DNA of 39,772 bases from an uncultured Spirochaetales bacterium (GCA_947305945.1 CAMZFA010000002.1:1-39772); one strand, 5' to 3'; shown: positions 10,448-16,793, counted from the stretch's first letter. Made by a program: numbers and translations. The notes: generated from the sequence alone by a model not told the origin.

Positions 10448-10711
10448 ATGGCAAGAACATTGATTGGAAACATCAAGGGACCCAAAGGTGATACCGGTGC
10501 AACAGGTGCAACAGGACCTCAGGGGCCTACCGGTGCAACCGGAGCCACCGGACCGCAGGGACCTACCGGGCCTCAGGGTCCTCAGGGCGAGACAGGGCCT
10601 CAGGGCTACATGAACCATGACGATGTTGCCTCCGTTGTATCGGAGGTTATCGCAACAGATCTCGGATTGACCGTATCAGACGGAAAGCTTTGTGCGGTCT
10701 ATACAGAATAA
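10448..10711 (+). CDS. Small collagen-like tail protein
   Basis: 87 residues with AAGGAG upstream of the ATG. After '[15 protein letters not shown]' the protein is almost pure G-x-y triplets ([16 protein letters not shown] and so on) to residue 54, then a 33-residue non-collagen end with '[20 protein letters not shown]'. It is not a shifted copy of the preceding gene but shares its collagen coding repeats. Between the fibre anchor and the variable receptor binder, it probably trimerises as a connecting stalk. The function is inferred from position and composition only. Confidence 0.75.
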   Translation: MARTLIGNIKGPKGDTGATGATGPQGPTGATGATGPQGPTGPQGPQGETGPQGYMNHDDVASVVSEVIATDLGLTVSDGKLCAVYTE

Positions 10712-10723
10712 TGGAGGAAAAAG

Positions 10724-11857
10724 ATGTCAGTTACAAAACCGGTAATGTTGGATGAAACTGGACAGGAAATGGTGGAAGTTCTCAGAGGTGTCAAGATGGC
10801 AATTGCCTCAGGAAAGGATTCTGAGATCACGACATGGAAGGAAATCCGCGCCAATGTGCGTAACGGATTGGGTGAAATCCTGTATCCCGTTGGAACAAAG
10901 TTTGTCATTTACAAGTATGCAAACGGCGCAACGAAATCAGGAACCCCGGTCAAGTATTATCTTGATGCGGTTGGACACAACAAGCACTTCCTTATCAGGC
11001 ATGGAGAGAAAACTGCGGATTATTCAATGACACTTCAGTTCCATGAGCTGCTGAATGATTCAATGCAGTTCGATGCTGCCGAGGATCAGTACGGAGTATC
11101 ACTTGATACATCGGTTGTCTCTTGGAAGACCTATTATTCGGACACCTCCGGAACGGTTGTCGTTGACCCGACAGGAAACCCGAGTACAAACGGATATTAT
11201 GAGAAGAATGATACTTCCACATATCCGAGAAGCACCTACGGTTCAAACAACTGGAGACATTCAGGAATCAGAAAATGGCTCAATGCAGACCCGGACACAG
11301 CAGCAGATGCTTGGTGGGCCAAGTCCACACCGTTTGACAAGAAGCCGGATTATGGCACATACCTCCCGTTCCAAGCTCTGCTTGCAGACAACACGGACGG
11401 TGATGCAGCCACACTTCTTGACGTTATCGGACCGGTCACGATCAGAACCATCCTGAATACCATCAAAAACCCGGACAACTCGGATTACTACCTTGATGCG
11501 GATGCTTCAGGCCAGTACGCAGTTGCTTCAAGACTTGCCTACGATGTGACGGAAGATACCTTCTTCCTGCCGACAACAAAGGAAGTTCATTGCAGCACAT
11601 ACAACGAGGACGGCGGAGTTCTTCTTCAGTATTATGACAAGTTCTCCGATTACGCCTCTCCGATTGGTGCATGGGGAAGCGCGGACACAAACCTTCTCAA
11701 GCACAAGCAGAACGCAAGTTCCGCCACGGATTGGTGGCTGCGCTCGGCGGGTACGGGCTATGCGCGCGATGCTGTGAGTGTGGGTTCCGATGGCACAGTC
11801 AACAGCGGCGGCGCGTACACTGCGTATGGGGTGGCTCCGATTTGCGTAATCTACTAA
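10724..11857 (+). CDS. DGR target: variable receptor-binding protein with C-type-lectin-like end
   Basis: 377 residues, SD GGAGG before ATG. The centre and C-terminus follow the DUF6273/formylglycine-enzyme-like C-type lectin pattern often diversified by DGRs: 'STYGSNNWRHSGIRKWLN', 'FFLPTTKEVHCSTYNEDGG', then 'DWWLRSAGTGYARDAV' and a final 'GVAPICVIY'. The last 43 codons before the ICVIY end are the variable repeat, almost identical to the template repeat 0.6 kb downstream except at template adenines. In BPP-1 the equivalent protein (Mtd) sits at fibre tips and chooses the receptor; the same role is inferred here. The N-terminus ('DETGQEMVEVLRGVKMAIAS') probably docks on the collagen-like partners. 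The immediate downstream neighbours are a hairpin and the Avd gene. Confidence 0.9.
   Translation: MSVTKPVMLDETGQEMVEVLRGVKMAIASGKDSEITTWKEIRANVRNGLGEILYPVGTKFVIYKYANGATKSGTPVKYYLDAVGHNKHFLIRHGEKTADYSMTLQFHELLNDSMQFDAAEDQYGVSLDTSVVSWKTYYSDTSGTVVVDPTGNPSTNGYYEKNDTSTYPRSTYGSNNWRHSGIRKWLNADPDTAADAWWAKSTPFDKKPDYGTYLPFQALLADNTDGDAATLLDVIGPVTIRTILNTIKNPDNSDYYLDADASGQYAVASRLAYDVTEDTFFLPTTKEVHCSTYNEDGGVLLQYYDKFSDYASPIGAWGSADTNLLKHKQNASSATDWWLRSAGTGYARDAVSVGSDGTVNSGGAYTAYGVAPICVIY
11716..11844 (+). repeat. DGR variable repeat (VR)
   Basis: 129 bases at the 3' end of the receptor-binding gene, homologous to the 126-base template at 12338-12463. Identity begins at AAGTTCCGCC and ends at CCGATTTG. By hand alignment there are 17 substitutions, every one opposite an adenine of the template (13 to G, 2 to T, 2 to C), and one extra triplet in VR inside an AAC run. 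No substitution occurs at a template C, G or T. VR codes for DWWLRSAGTGYARDAV...GVAPIC, where the changing residues correspond to template Asn codons. The 3' block GGGGTGGCTCCGATTTG is invariant and probably acts as the homing initiation element. Confidence 0.96.
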
Positions 11858-11873
11858 TAATCCCAAGAACCGA

Positions 11874-11893
11874 AGGGGGCCGTTAGGTCCCCT
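11874..11893 (+). promoter_or_regulatory. Hairpin just downstream of VR (possible retrohoming cruciform)
   Basis: AGGGGGCC-GTTA-GGTCCCCT forms an 8-bp stem (one G-T wobble) with a 4-base loop. It begins 30 bases after the end of VR and 17 bases after the stop codon. There is no T tract, so it is a poor Rho-independent terminator. In BPP-1 an 8-bp stem with a 4-base loop just after VR enhances retrohoming; the geometry matches, but the loop sequence GTTA differs from the GNRA-type loop known there. Confidence 0.7.
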
Positions 11894-11910
11894 GAAGGAG
11901 AGGTTTAACA

Positions 11911-12330
11911 ATGTCAGTGGTGAAGTCAAAGAGAATCACAAGACCTTTGAAGGCTTGCGTACTTGCCGTTCAGTTATTGGGAAAGACAATTGATGTGTGT
12001 TCAAGCAAGAACAACTTCCCTATAAGAAAGAAGTGGGCGATTCCGAGCGACCTCTACTATGAGGTCAGGGAATATTGCGTGAACATCAACCTTGCCAATG
12101 ATGTGAAGGTTTGTGATGCAAAGACCGCAAAAGAGCGGTTGGAGCATGATGCGGAAGCCGGAAAGCACTTGAAGAGGTTTATGATCCTCTGCAATGTGGC
12201 CTCTTTGACTTACCCGTTGGGTGAAACTGTGGTTAATTCTTGGATTGGCCTTGCCAATGAAAACGTTGAGCTATTCAATAAATGGCACAAGTCGGAGTTG
12301 GAGAGGTATTCAGGATTTTTGAATGGGTAA
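11911..12330 (+). CDS. avd: DGR accessory variability determinant (Avd-like four-helix protein)
   Basis: 139 residues, SD GAAGGAGAGG before ATG. It is a basic, helical protein lying between VR and the template repeat, exactly where BPP-1 has Avd, and is similar in length. Features include 'RKKWAIPSDLYYEVREYCVN' and 'HLKRFMILCNVASLTYPLGE', helices separated by short turns. Avd forms a pentameric four-helix-bundle barrel that binds the reverse transcriptase and the template RNA and is needed for mutagenic cDNA synthesis. The stop codon is 7 bases before the template repeat, so its 3' end is likely also part of the structural RNA. Confidence 0.88.
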   Translation: MSVVKSKRITRPLKACVLAVQLLGKTIDVCSSKNNFPIRKKWAIPSDLYYEVREYCVNINLANDVKVCDAKTAKERLEHDAEAGKHLKRFMILCNVASLTYPLGETVVNSWIGLANENVELFNKWHKSELERYSGFLNG

Positions 12331-12337
12331 TAGTTGT

Positions 12338-12463
12338 AAGTTCCGCCACGAATTGGTGGCTGCGCTCGGCGAATACGGACAATGCGAACAATGCTATGAA
12401 TGTGAATTCCGATGGCACAGTCAACAACAACGCGTACAATGCGAATGGGGTGGCTCCGATTTG
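12338..12463 (+). repeat. DGR template repeat (TR)
   Basis: 126 bases, the donor copy for VR. Read in the VR frame it codes SSATNWWLRSANTDNANN and so on, with 12 Asn codons (AAC/AAT), the typical design that maximises residue choice after adenine mutagenesis. I count 35 adenines, 17 of which differ in VR. It lies between avd and the RT in the same orientation as VR, 622 bases after the VR start. Confidence 0.96.
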
Positions 12464-12542
12464 GTTTGAAGGTTTTTCTATTCTGATATCCAGTATTCCG
12501 AAAGGTTGAACGCAGAAAAATAAAATCAAAACAAAGGAACTA

Positions 12543-12569
12543 TTATCCAAGCCTTCGGGCAAATGGTAA
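12543..12569 (+). promoter_or_regulatory. UUCG hairpin between Shine-Dalgarno and RT start
   Basis: Stem TTA(T)CCA / TGGTAA, then an A/AAA internal loop, then GCC-TTCG-GGC with the very stable C(UUCG)G tetraloop. AAAGGAA lies at 12533-12539. No SD is found close to the RT ATG (12573). When the hairpin is folded, the SD would be about 7 bases from the ATG. It may also be part of the DGR spacer RNA structure. Confidence 0.65.
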
Positions 12570-12572
12570 CGG

Positions 12573-13796
12573 ATGGCCTCTACGGTCTACGGACATAGAG
12601 AAACAGCACCGTGGCAGGGTGCAAGCCCTGCCGAATTATTTAAAGATATGGACGAGGTAAGAGAAAAGATTTCAAGCATCTATAGTCTCAATAAAGCGTT
12701 TGTGCGCTGCAAAACAGGAAGGCTTTGGAAACCTTCTGTTATGGACTATTACCTTCACATGATCCGTTACAACTACATTCTTCACATTCAGCTTGACGGA
12801 GACACCTACCGCGTTAAACCTTGCTATCACTTCACCATCTATGAGCCGATGATGCGAAACATTCAAGCTCCGCACCTCACCGACAGGGTTGTGCAGTCAA
12901 GCACCTGCAACAACTACCTCAAGGAGAAATTGAGGTATGTGTTCATCAGAGGCAATTGCGCCTGTCAGGAGGGAAAAGGAACCGATGACGCGAGAAACTA
13001 CTTCAAGGAACTTCTCAGGCGGTATTACCGCAGATACGGAACGGACGGGGTGGTTTGGAAGATAGACATTAGGCATTACTTTGCCTCAATAGACGGCGAT
13101 TGCTTGGATGCCATCAATCAGAAGTACATTCAAGATGAATGGGTTATATCATACATGGAGCAATGGGGTGTTCGGAAAGGCTCCAAAGGTTTAGGCCTCG
13201 GAGCTGAGACAAACCAGTTTGAAGCAGCTCTTGCTCTCCACCCGATTGACACATTCTTCAAGACGGTTGCCGGGTGCAAATACTACGTCAGATACCAAGA
13301 CGATATCATGATCATTCTTCGCAATAAAGAGGAAGTACACCGGGTCCAAGACATGCTGATTCAGCAGCTTGTGAAACAGAAGCTTACTCTCAATCAGAAG
13401 AAAACCCGTATCTTCAAGTTGTCGGCATGGTATTCCTTCCTCGGGTTCAACTTCACCGTGACTGAGACCGGCAAGGTTTTAATGCGTATCAAAGCGGAGA
13501 GTGTCAGCAGGCAACGGCGCAGATGCAGACACCAGTTCAACAATATTCCTTCCGAGGATATTGAGATTTCAGGTACTTGTTGGGCGGCAAACGCGTCCAA
13601 AGGTAATAACTACTTCATAGTCAGGAAGACGGAGGCTTACATTATGGAAATTGTAAGAGAGAAAAGAGAGCAGGAGAAAAAGATTGAGGCTTCTGCTGCA
13701 AGAGTTGAGAAGCTTGTTGCGAATCAGGAGTATATCGCAATGATGGCAGACATTGACCTTCCCGAGGAAGGAGAGAGGCAGGAGGTGGCTGAATGA
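12573..13796 (+). CDS. DGR reverse transcriptase
   Basis: 407 residues. RT motifs are in order: 'CACQEGKGTDDAR' (motif 2 region, about 128-140), catalytic D165 in 'WKIDIRHYFASID' (motif 3/A), 'L209-G-A-E-T-N-Q215' (motif 4), 'YVRY-Q-D243-D244' (YxDD, motif 5), 'LTLNQKKTRIF' (motif 6) and 'WYSFLGFNF' (motif 7). The motif 4 form [IVL]GxxxSQ separates DGR RTs from other RTs (QGxxxSP); here Asn replaces Ser. It copies the TR RNA into adenine-mutated cDNA with Avd. The C-terminal 60 residues are a charged helix. The ATG lacks a nearby SD, and a hairpin lies between a distant SD and the start. The last codon overlaps the next start (ATGA). Confidence 0.95.
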   Translation: MASTVYGHRETAPWQGASPAELFKDMDEVREKISSIYSLNKAFVRCKTGRLWKPSVMDYYLHMIRYNYILHIQLDGDTYRVKPCYHFTIYEPMMRNIQAPHLTDRVVQSSTCNNYLKEKLRYVFIRGNCACQEGKGTDDARNYFKELLRRYYRRYGTDGVVWKIDIRHYFASIDGDCLDAINQKYIQDEWVISYMEQWGVRKGSKGLGLGAETNQFEAALALHPIDTFFKTVAGCKYYVRYQDDIMIILRNKEEVHRVQDMLIQQLVKQKLTLNQKKTRIFKLSAWYSFLGFNFTVTETGKVLMRIKAESVSRQRRRCRHQFNNIPSEDIEISGTCWAANASKGNNYFIVRKTEAYIMEIVREKREQEKKIEASAARVEKLVANQEYIAMMADIDLPEEGERQEVAE

Positions 13797-13930
13797 CAAC
13801 GACATGGTTTGACAGAATCAAGGACTTCTACGACAGGGGCCTTTGGACCAAAGAAATGGTCAGGAACGCCGTTGTGAAAGGCAAGATCACAGCCGAAGAG
13901 TATGAGCTTATCACGGGCGAAGCTTACTGA
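13793..13930 (+). CDS. XkdX-family small phage protein
   Basis: 45 residues, ATG overlapping the RT stop (ATGA), SD AGGAGG upstream. 'WFDRIKDFYDRGLWTKEMV' followed by 'GKITAEEYELITGEAY' is the characteristic XkdX pattern, a short conserved protein usually found after tail-fibre genes and before holins in phages of Firmicutes. The function is not known. Its presence directly after the RT suggests the DGR was inserted between the receptor-binding gene and this ancestral neighbour. Confidence 0.8.
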   Translation: MTTTWFDRIKDFYDRGLWTKEMVRNAVVKGKITAEEYELITGEAY

Positions 13931-14102
13931 ATTCTACGGCATTGTCCCGGTCCCCGGAACGGATAACTATGTATTGCTGATAGGTGACATCCCTGTTGGC
14001 GTACATAGTTTCCCCGGGATGAATGAAGCAGAGGACTTTGTACTCTACAATTATTACAGCTTGAAGGAGGAAGCTGAAAAGATGAAGGAGCATATCAAGT
14101 GA
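13902..14102 (+). CDS. Hypothetical small protein
   Basis: 66 residues, beginning inside the end of the XkdX gene in another frame and ending at a TGA that overlaps the next start. 'EFYGIVPVPGTDNYVLLIGDI' and 'PGMNEAEDFVLYNYYSLKEEA' look like a folded alpha/beta minidomain. The SD is weak (GAAGAG). I do not recognise it. The chain of overlaps supports it being real, although the N-terminal 9 residues that overlap XkdX may not be translated if a later start is used. Confidence 0.55.
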   Translation: MSLSRAKLTEFYGIVPVPGTDNYVLLIGDIPVGVHSFPGMNEAEDFVLYNYYSLKEEAEKMKEHIK

Positions 14103-14356
14103 AAGTCGAGATTTTGAGTATCGTTGCAACGATCATTGTTTGCCTCTTCGGAAGCGGAGGTGTTGTCATGTGGGTTCTTAATCGTTGGGCTTCAAAGAAG
14201 GATGCAGGCCTGAAGGAAATCAAGGAAGGGATAAGGCTAGGTTTAGAGAACGATGCAGTCATATTCAAGGCCTTGAGGGACCACAAGATCAACGGCGAAT
14301 CCGAAGCCCAAGAAGTCAAGATGAACAATTATTTCAGAAAGTCATTCATTAAATAG
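14099..14356 (+). CDS. Small membrane protein, lysis-cassette member
   Basis: 85 residues from a GTG overlapping the previous stop, with AAGGAG about 10 bases upstream. Residues 3-28 form one transmembrane segment (ILSIVATIIVCLFGSGGVVM), followed by a basic and amphipathic cytoplasmic-type tail with 'KEIKEGIRLGLENDAV'. It precedes a holin-like gene and a spanin pair. It could be a holin-like or antiholin protein; the single membrane span and position are what is seen, and the role is inferred. Confidence 0.65.
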   Translation: MKVEILSIVATIIVCLFGSGGVVMWVLNRWASKKDAGLKEIKEGIRLGLENDAVIFKALRDHKINGESEAQEVKMNNYFRKSFIK

Positions 14357-14364
14357 GAGGCTAT

Positions 14365-14694
14365 ATGTTGGCTGAGCAGTTGACAGGGTGGGATTTCCTT
14401 ATTATCGGTCTCACCGTTCTATTTGTTGAGTTTGTGGTCAAACTCATTTTCAAGGACGAGAAGTACAAGCTTGTTTGGAAGCTCTCGCCCATCGTCATTG
14501 ATGCAATCGTCTATGTTGTGATCGCACTGATCTCAAAGGGAACATGGTACACGGCCCTCATTCACGGAATCGCCGCAGGCCTTGCAGCAATGGGTTCCTA
14601 TGATGTGATTCTGAAGACCATGAAGGAATCCGGAATCAAATCACTCACCGATACAAACGAGGCGGTCAAGAAAGCGATACAGGGTGACAAATGA
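14365..14694 (+). CDS. Putative holin
   Basis: 109 residues, SD TAGGAGG before ATG. There are two or three hydrophobic segments: residues 9-29 (FLIIGLTVLFVEFVVKLIF), 44-62 (IVIDAIVYVVIALIS), and a Gly/Ala-rich one about 68-82 (LIHGIAAGLAAMGSYD). The C-terminal tail is charged (KAIQGDK). The phage holin-like topology and the next genes (inner and outer spanins) support a role in timing lysis by permeabilising the inner membrane. The family is not identified with certainty. Confidence 0.7.
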   Translation: MLAEQLTGWDFLIIGLTVLFVEFVVKLIFKDEKYKLVWKLSPIVIDAIVYVVIALISKGTWYTALIHGIAAGLAAMGSYDVILKTMKESGIKSLTDTNEAVKKAIQGDK

Positions 14695-14978
14695 ACGCCA
14701 TCACAGTAATCGCTATCCTTGTCGGAATCGCCGGGGTTCTCTTTGGAATTATCTGCCTGAAGAACAGGAAGATTGATTCTCAGAAGACAGAGATCAAGTC
14801 CAAAGACGCGGCGATCAAGAAAGCCGAGACGAACATTCAGGAGGTAGAAGATGTTCAGAAAGAAATCAAACGGCTTGACACGGAGACCGCTCCGCCTGAG
14901 GTTGTTCCTCCTGCTGCTGATGGTGATAGCGGTTCCCGTGTTGAGCGTCTTAACAAGTTGTTCAACGGTCAAAGCTGA
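14691..14978 (+). CDS. Inner-membrane spanin (Rz-like)
   Basis: 95 residues; ATG overlaps the holin stop (ATGA). An N-terminal membrane anchor (residues 4-23, VIAILVGIAGVLFGIICL) is followed by a periplasmic coiled coil (KIDSQKTEIKSKDAAIKKAE) and a Pro-rich end. This is the layout of i-spanins, which with the outer-membrane lipoprotein partner fuse inner and outer membranes in the last step of lysis. The partner gene starts inside this one in another frame. Confidence 0.8.
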   Translation: MNAITVIAILVGIAGVLFGIICLKNRKIDSQKTEIKSKDAAIKKAETNIQEVEDVQKEIKRLDTETAPPEVVPPAADGDSGSRVERLNKLFNGQS

Positions 14979-15201
14979 GCCGGATTTTGACAACAGCGAA
15001 ATCCTGAAAGGCTTCATCGAGGAAATGCCGGAGCTTCCCGCCCTGCCTTCTTTGAATTGGACATACCGGGACGGTTTATACTGTCTGAGCGAGGCCGATG
15101 TTGACAAGCTGTTGAACTACGGTGAGAACGATATCCCTTCCTATAAGTATCAGATGGACCTTTGGAAGGCAAAACTGGATGTCATTCTCTCATATCTCTG
15201 A
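14851..15201 (+). CDS. Outer-membrane spanin lipoprotein (Rz1-like), overlapping Rz
   Basis: 116 residues in the +1 frame relative to the i-spanin, beginning 128 bases before that gene ends, with AGGAGG upstream of its ATG. A basic n-region is followed by a hydrophobic core (LFLLLLMVIAVPVLSV) and the lipobox L34-T-S-C37, then Pro-containing 'PELPALPSLNWTYRDGLYCL'. This is an o-spanin. The overlapping Rz/Rz1 arrangement is as in lambda. It implies a diderm host. Confidence 0.85.
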   Translation: MFRKKSNGLTRRPLRLRLFLLLLMVIAVPVLSVLTSCSTVKAEPDFDNSEILKGFIEEMPELPALPSLNWTYRDGLYCLSEADVDKLLNYGENDIPSYKYQMDLWKAKLDVILSYL

Positions 15202-15521
15202 AGTCTCAAAACCAAATCCATTTTTCTTTAAGCAACCAACCGATTTCAAAGCGACCAACGGTTGTTTATCAGCGTAAACTACTTGCGTTACTAGCGAAAA
15301 AACTTTATATTACTCGTACATTGAGAAGTGATTTTACGTTGTCAGCGTAAATGTCAAAATCAATTGGATTGCGGCAATAGCTTCACCGCAATGAGATCGT
15401 AACGTTGTTGCGGACGTTCTATCTCTATAAAACAACTGATTTGTTTCGGTATTCTCAATGCTTTTAAGCAACCAATGGCTGTTTTTACGCAGCCATTTCG
15501 CAATCGACATTGAGGTACGAC
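15202..15521 (+). promoter_or_regulatory. Intergenic region upstream of integrase: candidate attP arm and operator region
   Basis: No gene is seen here. The AT-rich stretch holds three direct copies of AGC[AG]ACCAA[CT] (15231-15240, 15250-15259, 15467-15476), which could be integrase arm-type sites. It also has a 13-base match (TATCAGCGTAAAC, 15267-15279) to the inverse of the repressor-promoter operator, a TAGCGAAAAAA copy near 15292-15302, an ATTGCGG/CCGCAAT hairpin near 15368-15392 and an AATGGCTG/CAGCCATT hairpin near 15474-15497. The site core cannot be identified without the host sequence. Confidence 0.55.
15203..15219 (+). repeat. Left copy of 17-bp inverted repeat flanking the integrase
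   Basis: GTCTCAAAACCAAATCC, the exact reverse complement of 16725-16741. It starts 2 bases after the o-spanin stop. The match ends abruptly on both sides. Confidence 0.85.
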
Positions 15522-16670
15522 ATGAAAAGATCACTTCCATTCAAACGCACTCCAAACGGAAAGTATTACTTCCGCTACTCCGATGCAGACGGCAATCGGA
15601 ATCAGAAATGCACAGGAACCTATGACTATGACGAGGCTCTTCTGATTATGAAGGCCTTCATGGGAAAGGTTGTCACTCCGGACATCCCCACATTCAGGGA
15701 CGAGCTGAGGCTTTACCAGTCAATCGACACGAACCCGAAATTCAAGACGGCGCAGATTGACGGCAGCCACTATTCAAGACGGTATGCACAGACCGTTGCG
15801 TACAAGGCCAAGAAGCTTGAGCAGATATGCCTAGAATCCTGCCCTGAGCTGTTTATGCTCAAGCTTGATGAATTTACCCGCCGGGATGCAAAAAGGCTCA
15901 CAGAGGCCATTGTCGCATCAATGGGACATTGCAGGACAGCACAGATATGCCAACAGGTCATGAAGGGCATCTTCTCCGAGGCCGTGCAGGACGGGGTGAT
16001 TCAAGTCTCCCCGGCCTTTGGTCAGAAGTGCATCAAGTATGATCCGAAGGAAAGATATGCGGTCCCCAACGAATGGCTTGCATGGGTAATAGACAGCCCT
16101 GATCTCTTCTTGGACCGGGAGGCATGGGCCTTCTTCTCCATTGCAGCCACAACCGGAATGAGAAGATCAGAGATTCTTGCATTGTCCACCGAACAGTTGA
16201 AAGGTGACGTTCTCACCATCAACAGAAACCTCTTGGGCACAGGCAAAGATTCAGAGATCGGTCTTCCGAAATGGGACATCATCAGGACCATTCCTGTTTC
16301 CAACATCACGCTTCAGATAATCAAGAGCATGAAGCCATATTCCAACGGGAGATACTTCTACAGATCATCAGCATGGGTGCAGAAGGTCTTTGACAACCTG
16401 AAGGCAACGCTCAACGGCTTGGACAAGGAGCATGAAGACTTTTGGTGCGATCTCACCCCGCATATCCTCAGACATTCATTCAACACGAATCTTCTTGTTT
16501 CAGGAGTGAATGACAATCTTATTGCCGAGTATTTGGGATGGCAGCATCAAGGGAAGCTTCTTGACATCCAACACAGATACACCCACTTCATCACGAAACA
16601 CCTGAGGCCGGTTTCGCAGAAGGTGGACGAGATTTACGCGTACAACGAAGAATTGCTGTTGGCTTTGTAG
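15522..16670 (+). CDS. int: Tyrosine-recombinase integrase
   Basis: 382 residues from the ATG at 15522, chosen over the upstream TTG because GAGG lies 6 bases before it. The N-terminus 'KRTPNGKYYFRYSDADG' is an arm-binding-like beta domain, followed by a SAM-like core-binding domain. Catalytic residues are R214 in 'TGMRRSEI', H314-x-x-R317 in 'PHILRHSF', a late W/H in 'YLGWQHQG' and nucleophile Y353 in 'QHRYTHF'. It integrates and excises the phage. It lies between spanins and a terminator, flanked by a 17-bp inverted repeat, and is convergent with the leftward repressor operon. It shows that the phage is temperate. Confidence 0.93.
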   Translation: MKRSLPFKRTPNGKYYFRYSDADGNRNQKCTGTYDYDEALLIMKAFMGKVVTPDIPTFRDELRLYQSIDTNPKFKTAQIDGSHYSRRYAQTVAYKAKKLEQICLESCPELFMLKLDEFTRRDAKRLTEAIVASMGHCRTAQICQQVMKGIFSEAVQDGVIQVSPAFGQKCIKYDPKERYAVPNEWLAWVIDSPDLFLDREAWAFFSIAATTGMRRSEILALSTEQLKGDVLTINRNLLGTGKDSEIGLPKWDIIRTIPVSNITLQIIKSMKPYSNGRYFYRSSAWVQKVFDNLKATLNGLDKEHEDFWCDLTPHILRHSFNTNLLVSGVNDNLIAEYLGWQHQGKLLDIQHRYTHFITKHLRPVSQKVDEIYAYNEELLLAL

Positions 16671-16724
16671 CTTTGGTGTACATGTATCGTTTCTTTATTG
16701 CATGTACTATGTATAATGATAATC

Positions 16725-16741
16725 GGATTTGGTTTTGAGAC
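16725..16741 (+). repeat. Right copy of 17-bp inverted repeat flanking the integrase
   Basis: GGATTTGGTTTTGAGAC, exact inverse of 15203-15219. The inner decamer TTTTGAGACA is repeated directly 14 bases downstream (16747-16756). Confidence 0.85.
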
Positions 16742-16758
16742 AGTGTTTTTGAGACACC

Positions 16759-16793
16759 ACCGGCAGGATGCTATCTCCCTGCCGGTTTTTTTA
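16759..16793 (+). terminator. Rho-independent terminator after integrase
   Basis: ACCGGCAGG pairs with CCTGCCGGT around a 10-base loop and is followed by a run of seven T. It ends rightward integrase transcription. On the opposite strand no T run follows. Confidence 0.88.

Larger units (their letters stand above)
12331..12572 (+). ncRNA. DGR template RNA region (TR plus downstream spacer)
   Basis: No gene is supported between the avd stop and the RT start. The stretch holds the 126-base template repeat and a 109-base spacer. In BPP-1 the equivalent RNA spans the avd end, TR and spacer; the spacer folds and provides the self-priming site for cDNA synthesis. Here the spacer contains an A-rich single-stranded part (12512-12540) and a stable-looking UUCG hairpin (12543-12569). 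A frame through TR is open (12282-12509) but is a consequence of TR matching a coding VR. Boundaries of the RNA are inferred. Confidence 0.75.

Noticed and set aside
10187-10600. Regular short repeats that might suggest a CRISPR array
   Set aside because: They are in-frame collagen G-x-y codons without spacers; no Cas genes are present.
11874-11893. Transcription terminator after the variable gene
   Set aside because: Stem is strong but no T run follows on either strand, and position fits the DGR hairpin better.
12282-12509. Open frame of 75 codons through the template repeat
   Set aside because: It overlaps the avd end, has no SD, and is open only because TR copies a coding VR; TR works as RNA template.
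14598-15107. 169-codon leftward frame over the spanin genes
   Set aside because: It would oppose a well-supported lysis operon whose frames have signal, membrane and lipobox features.
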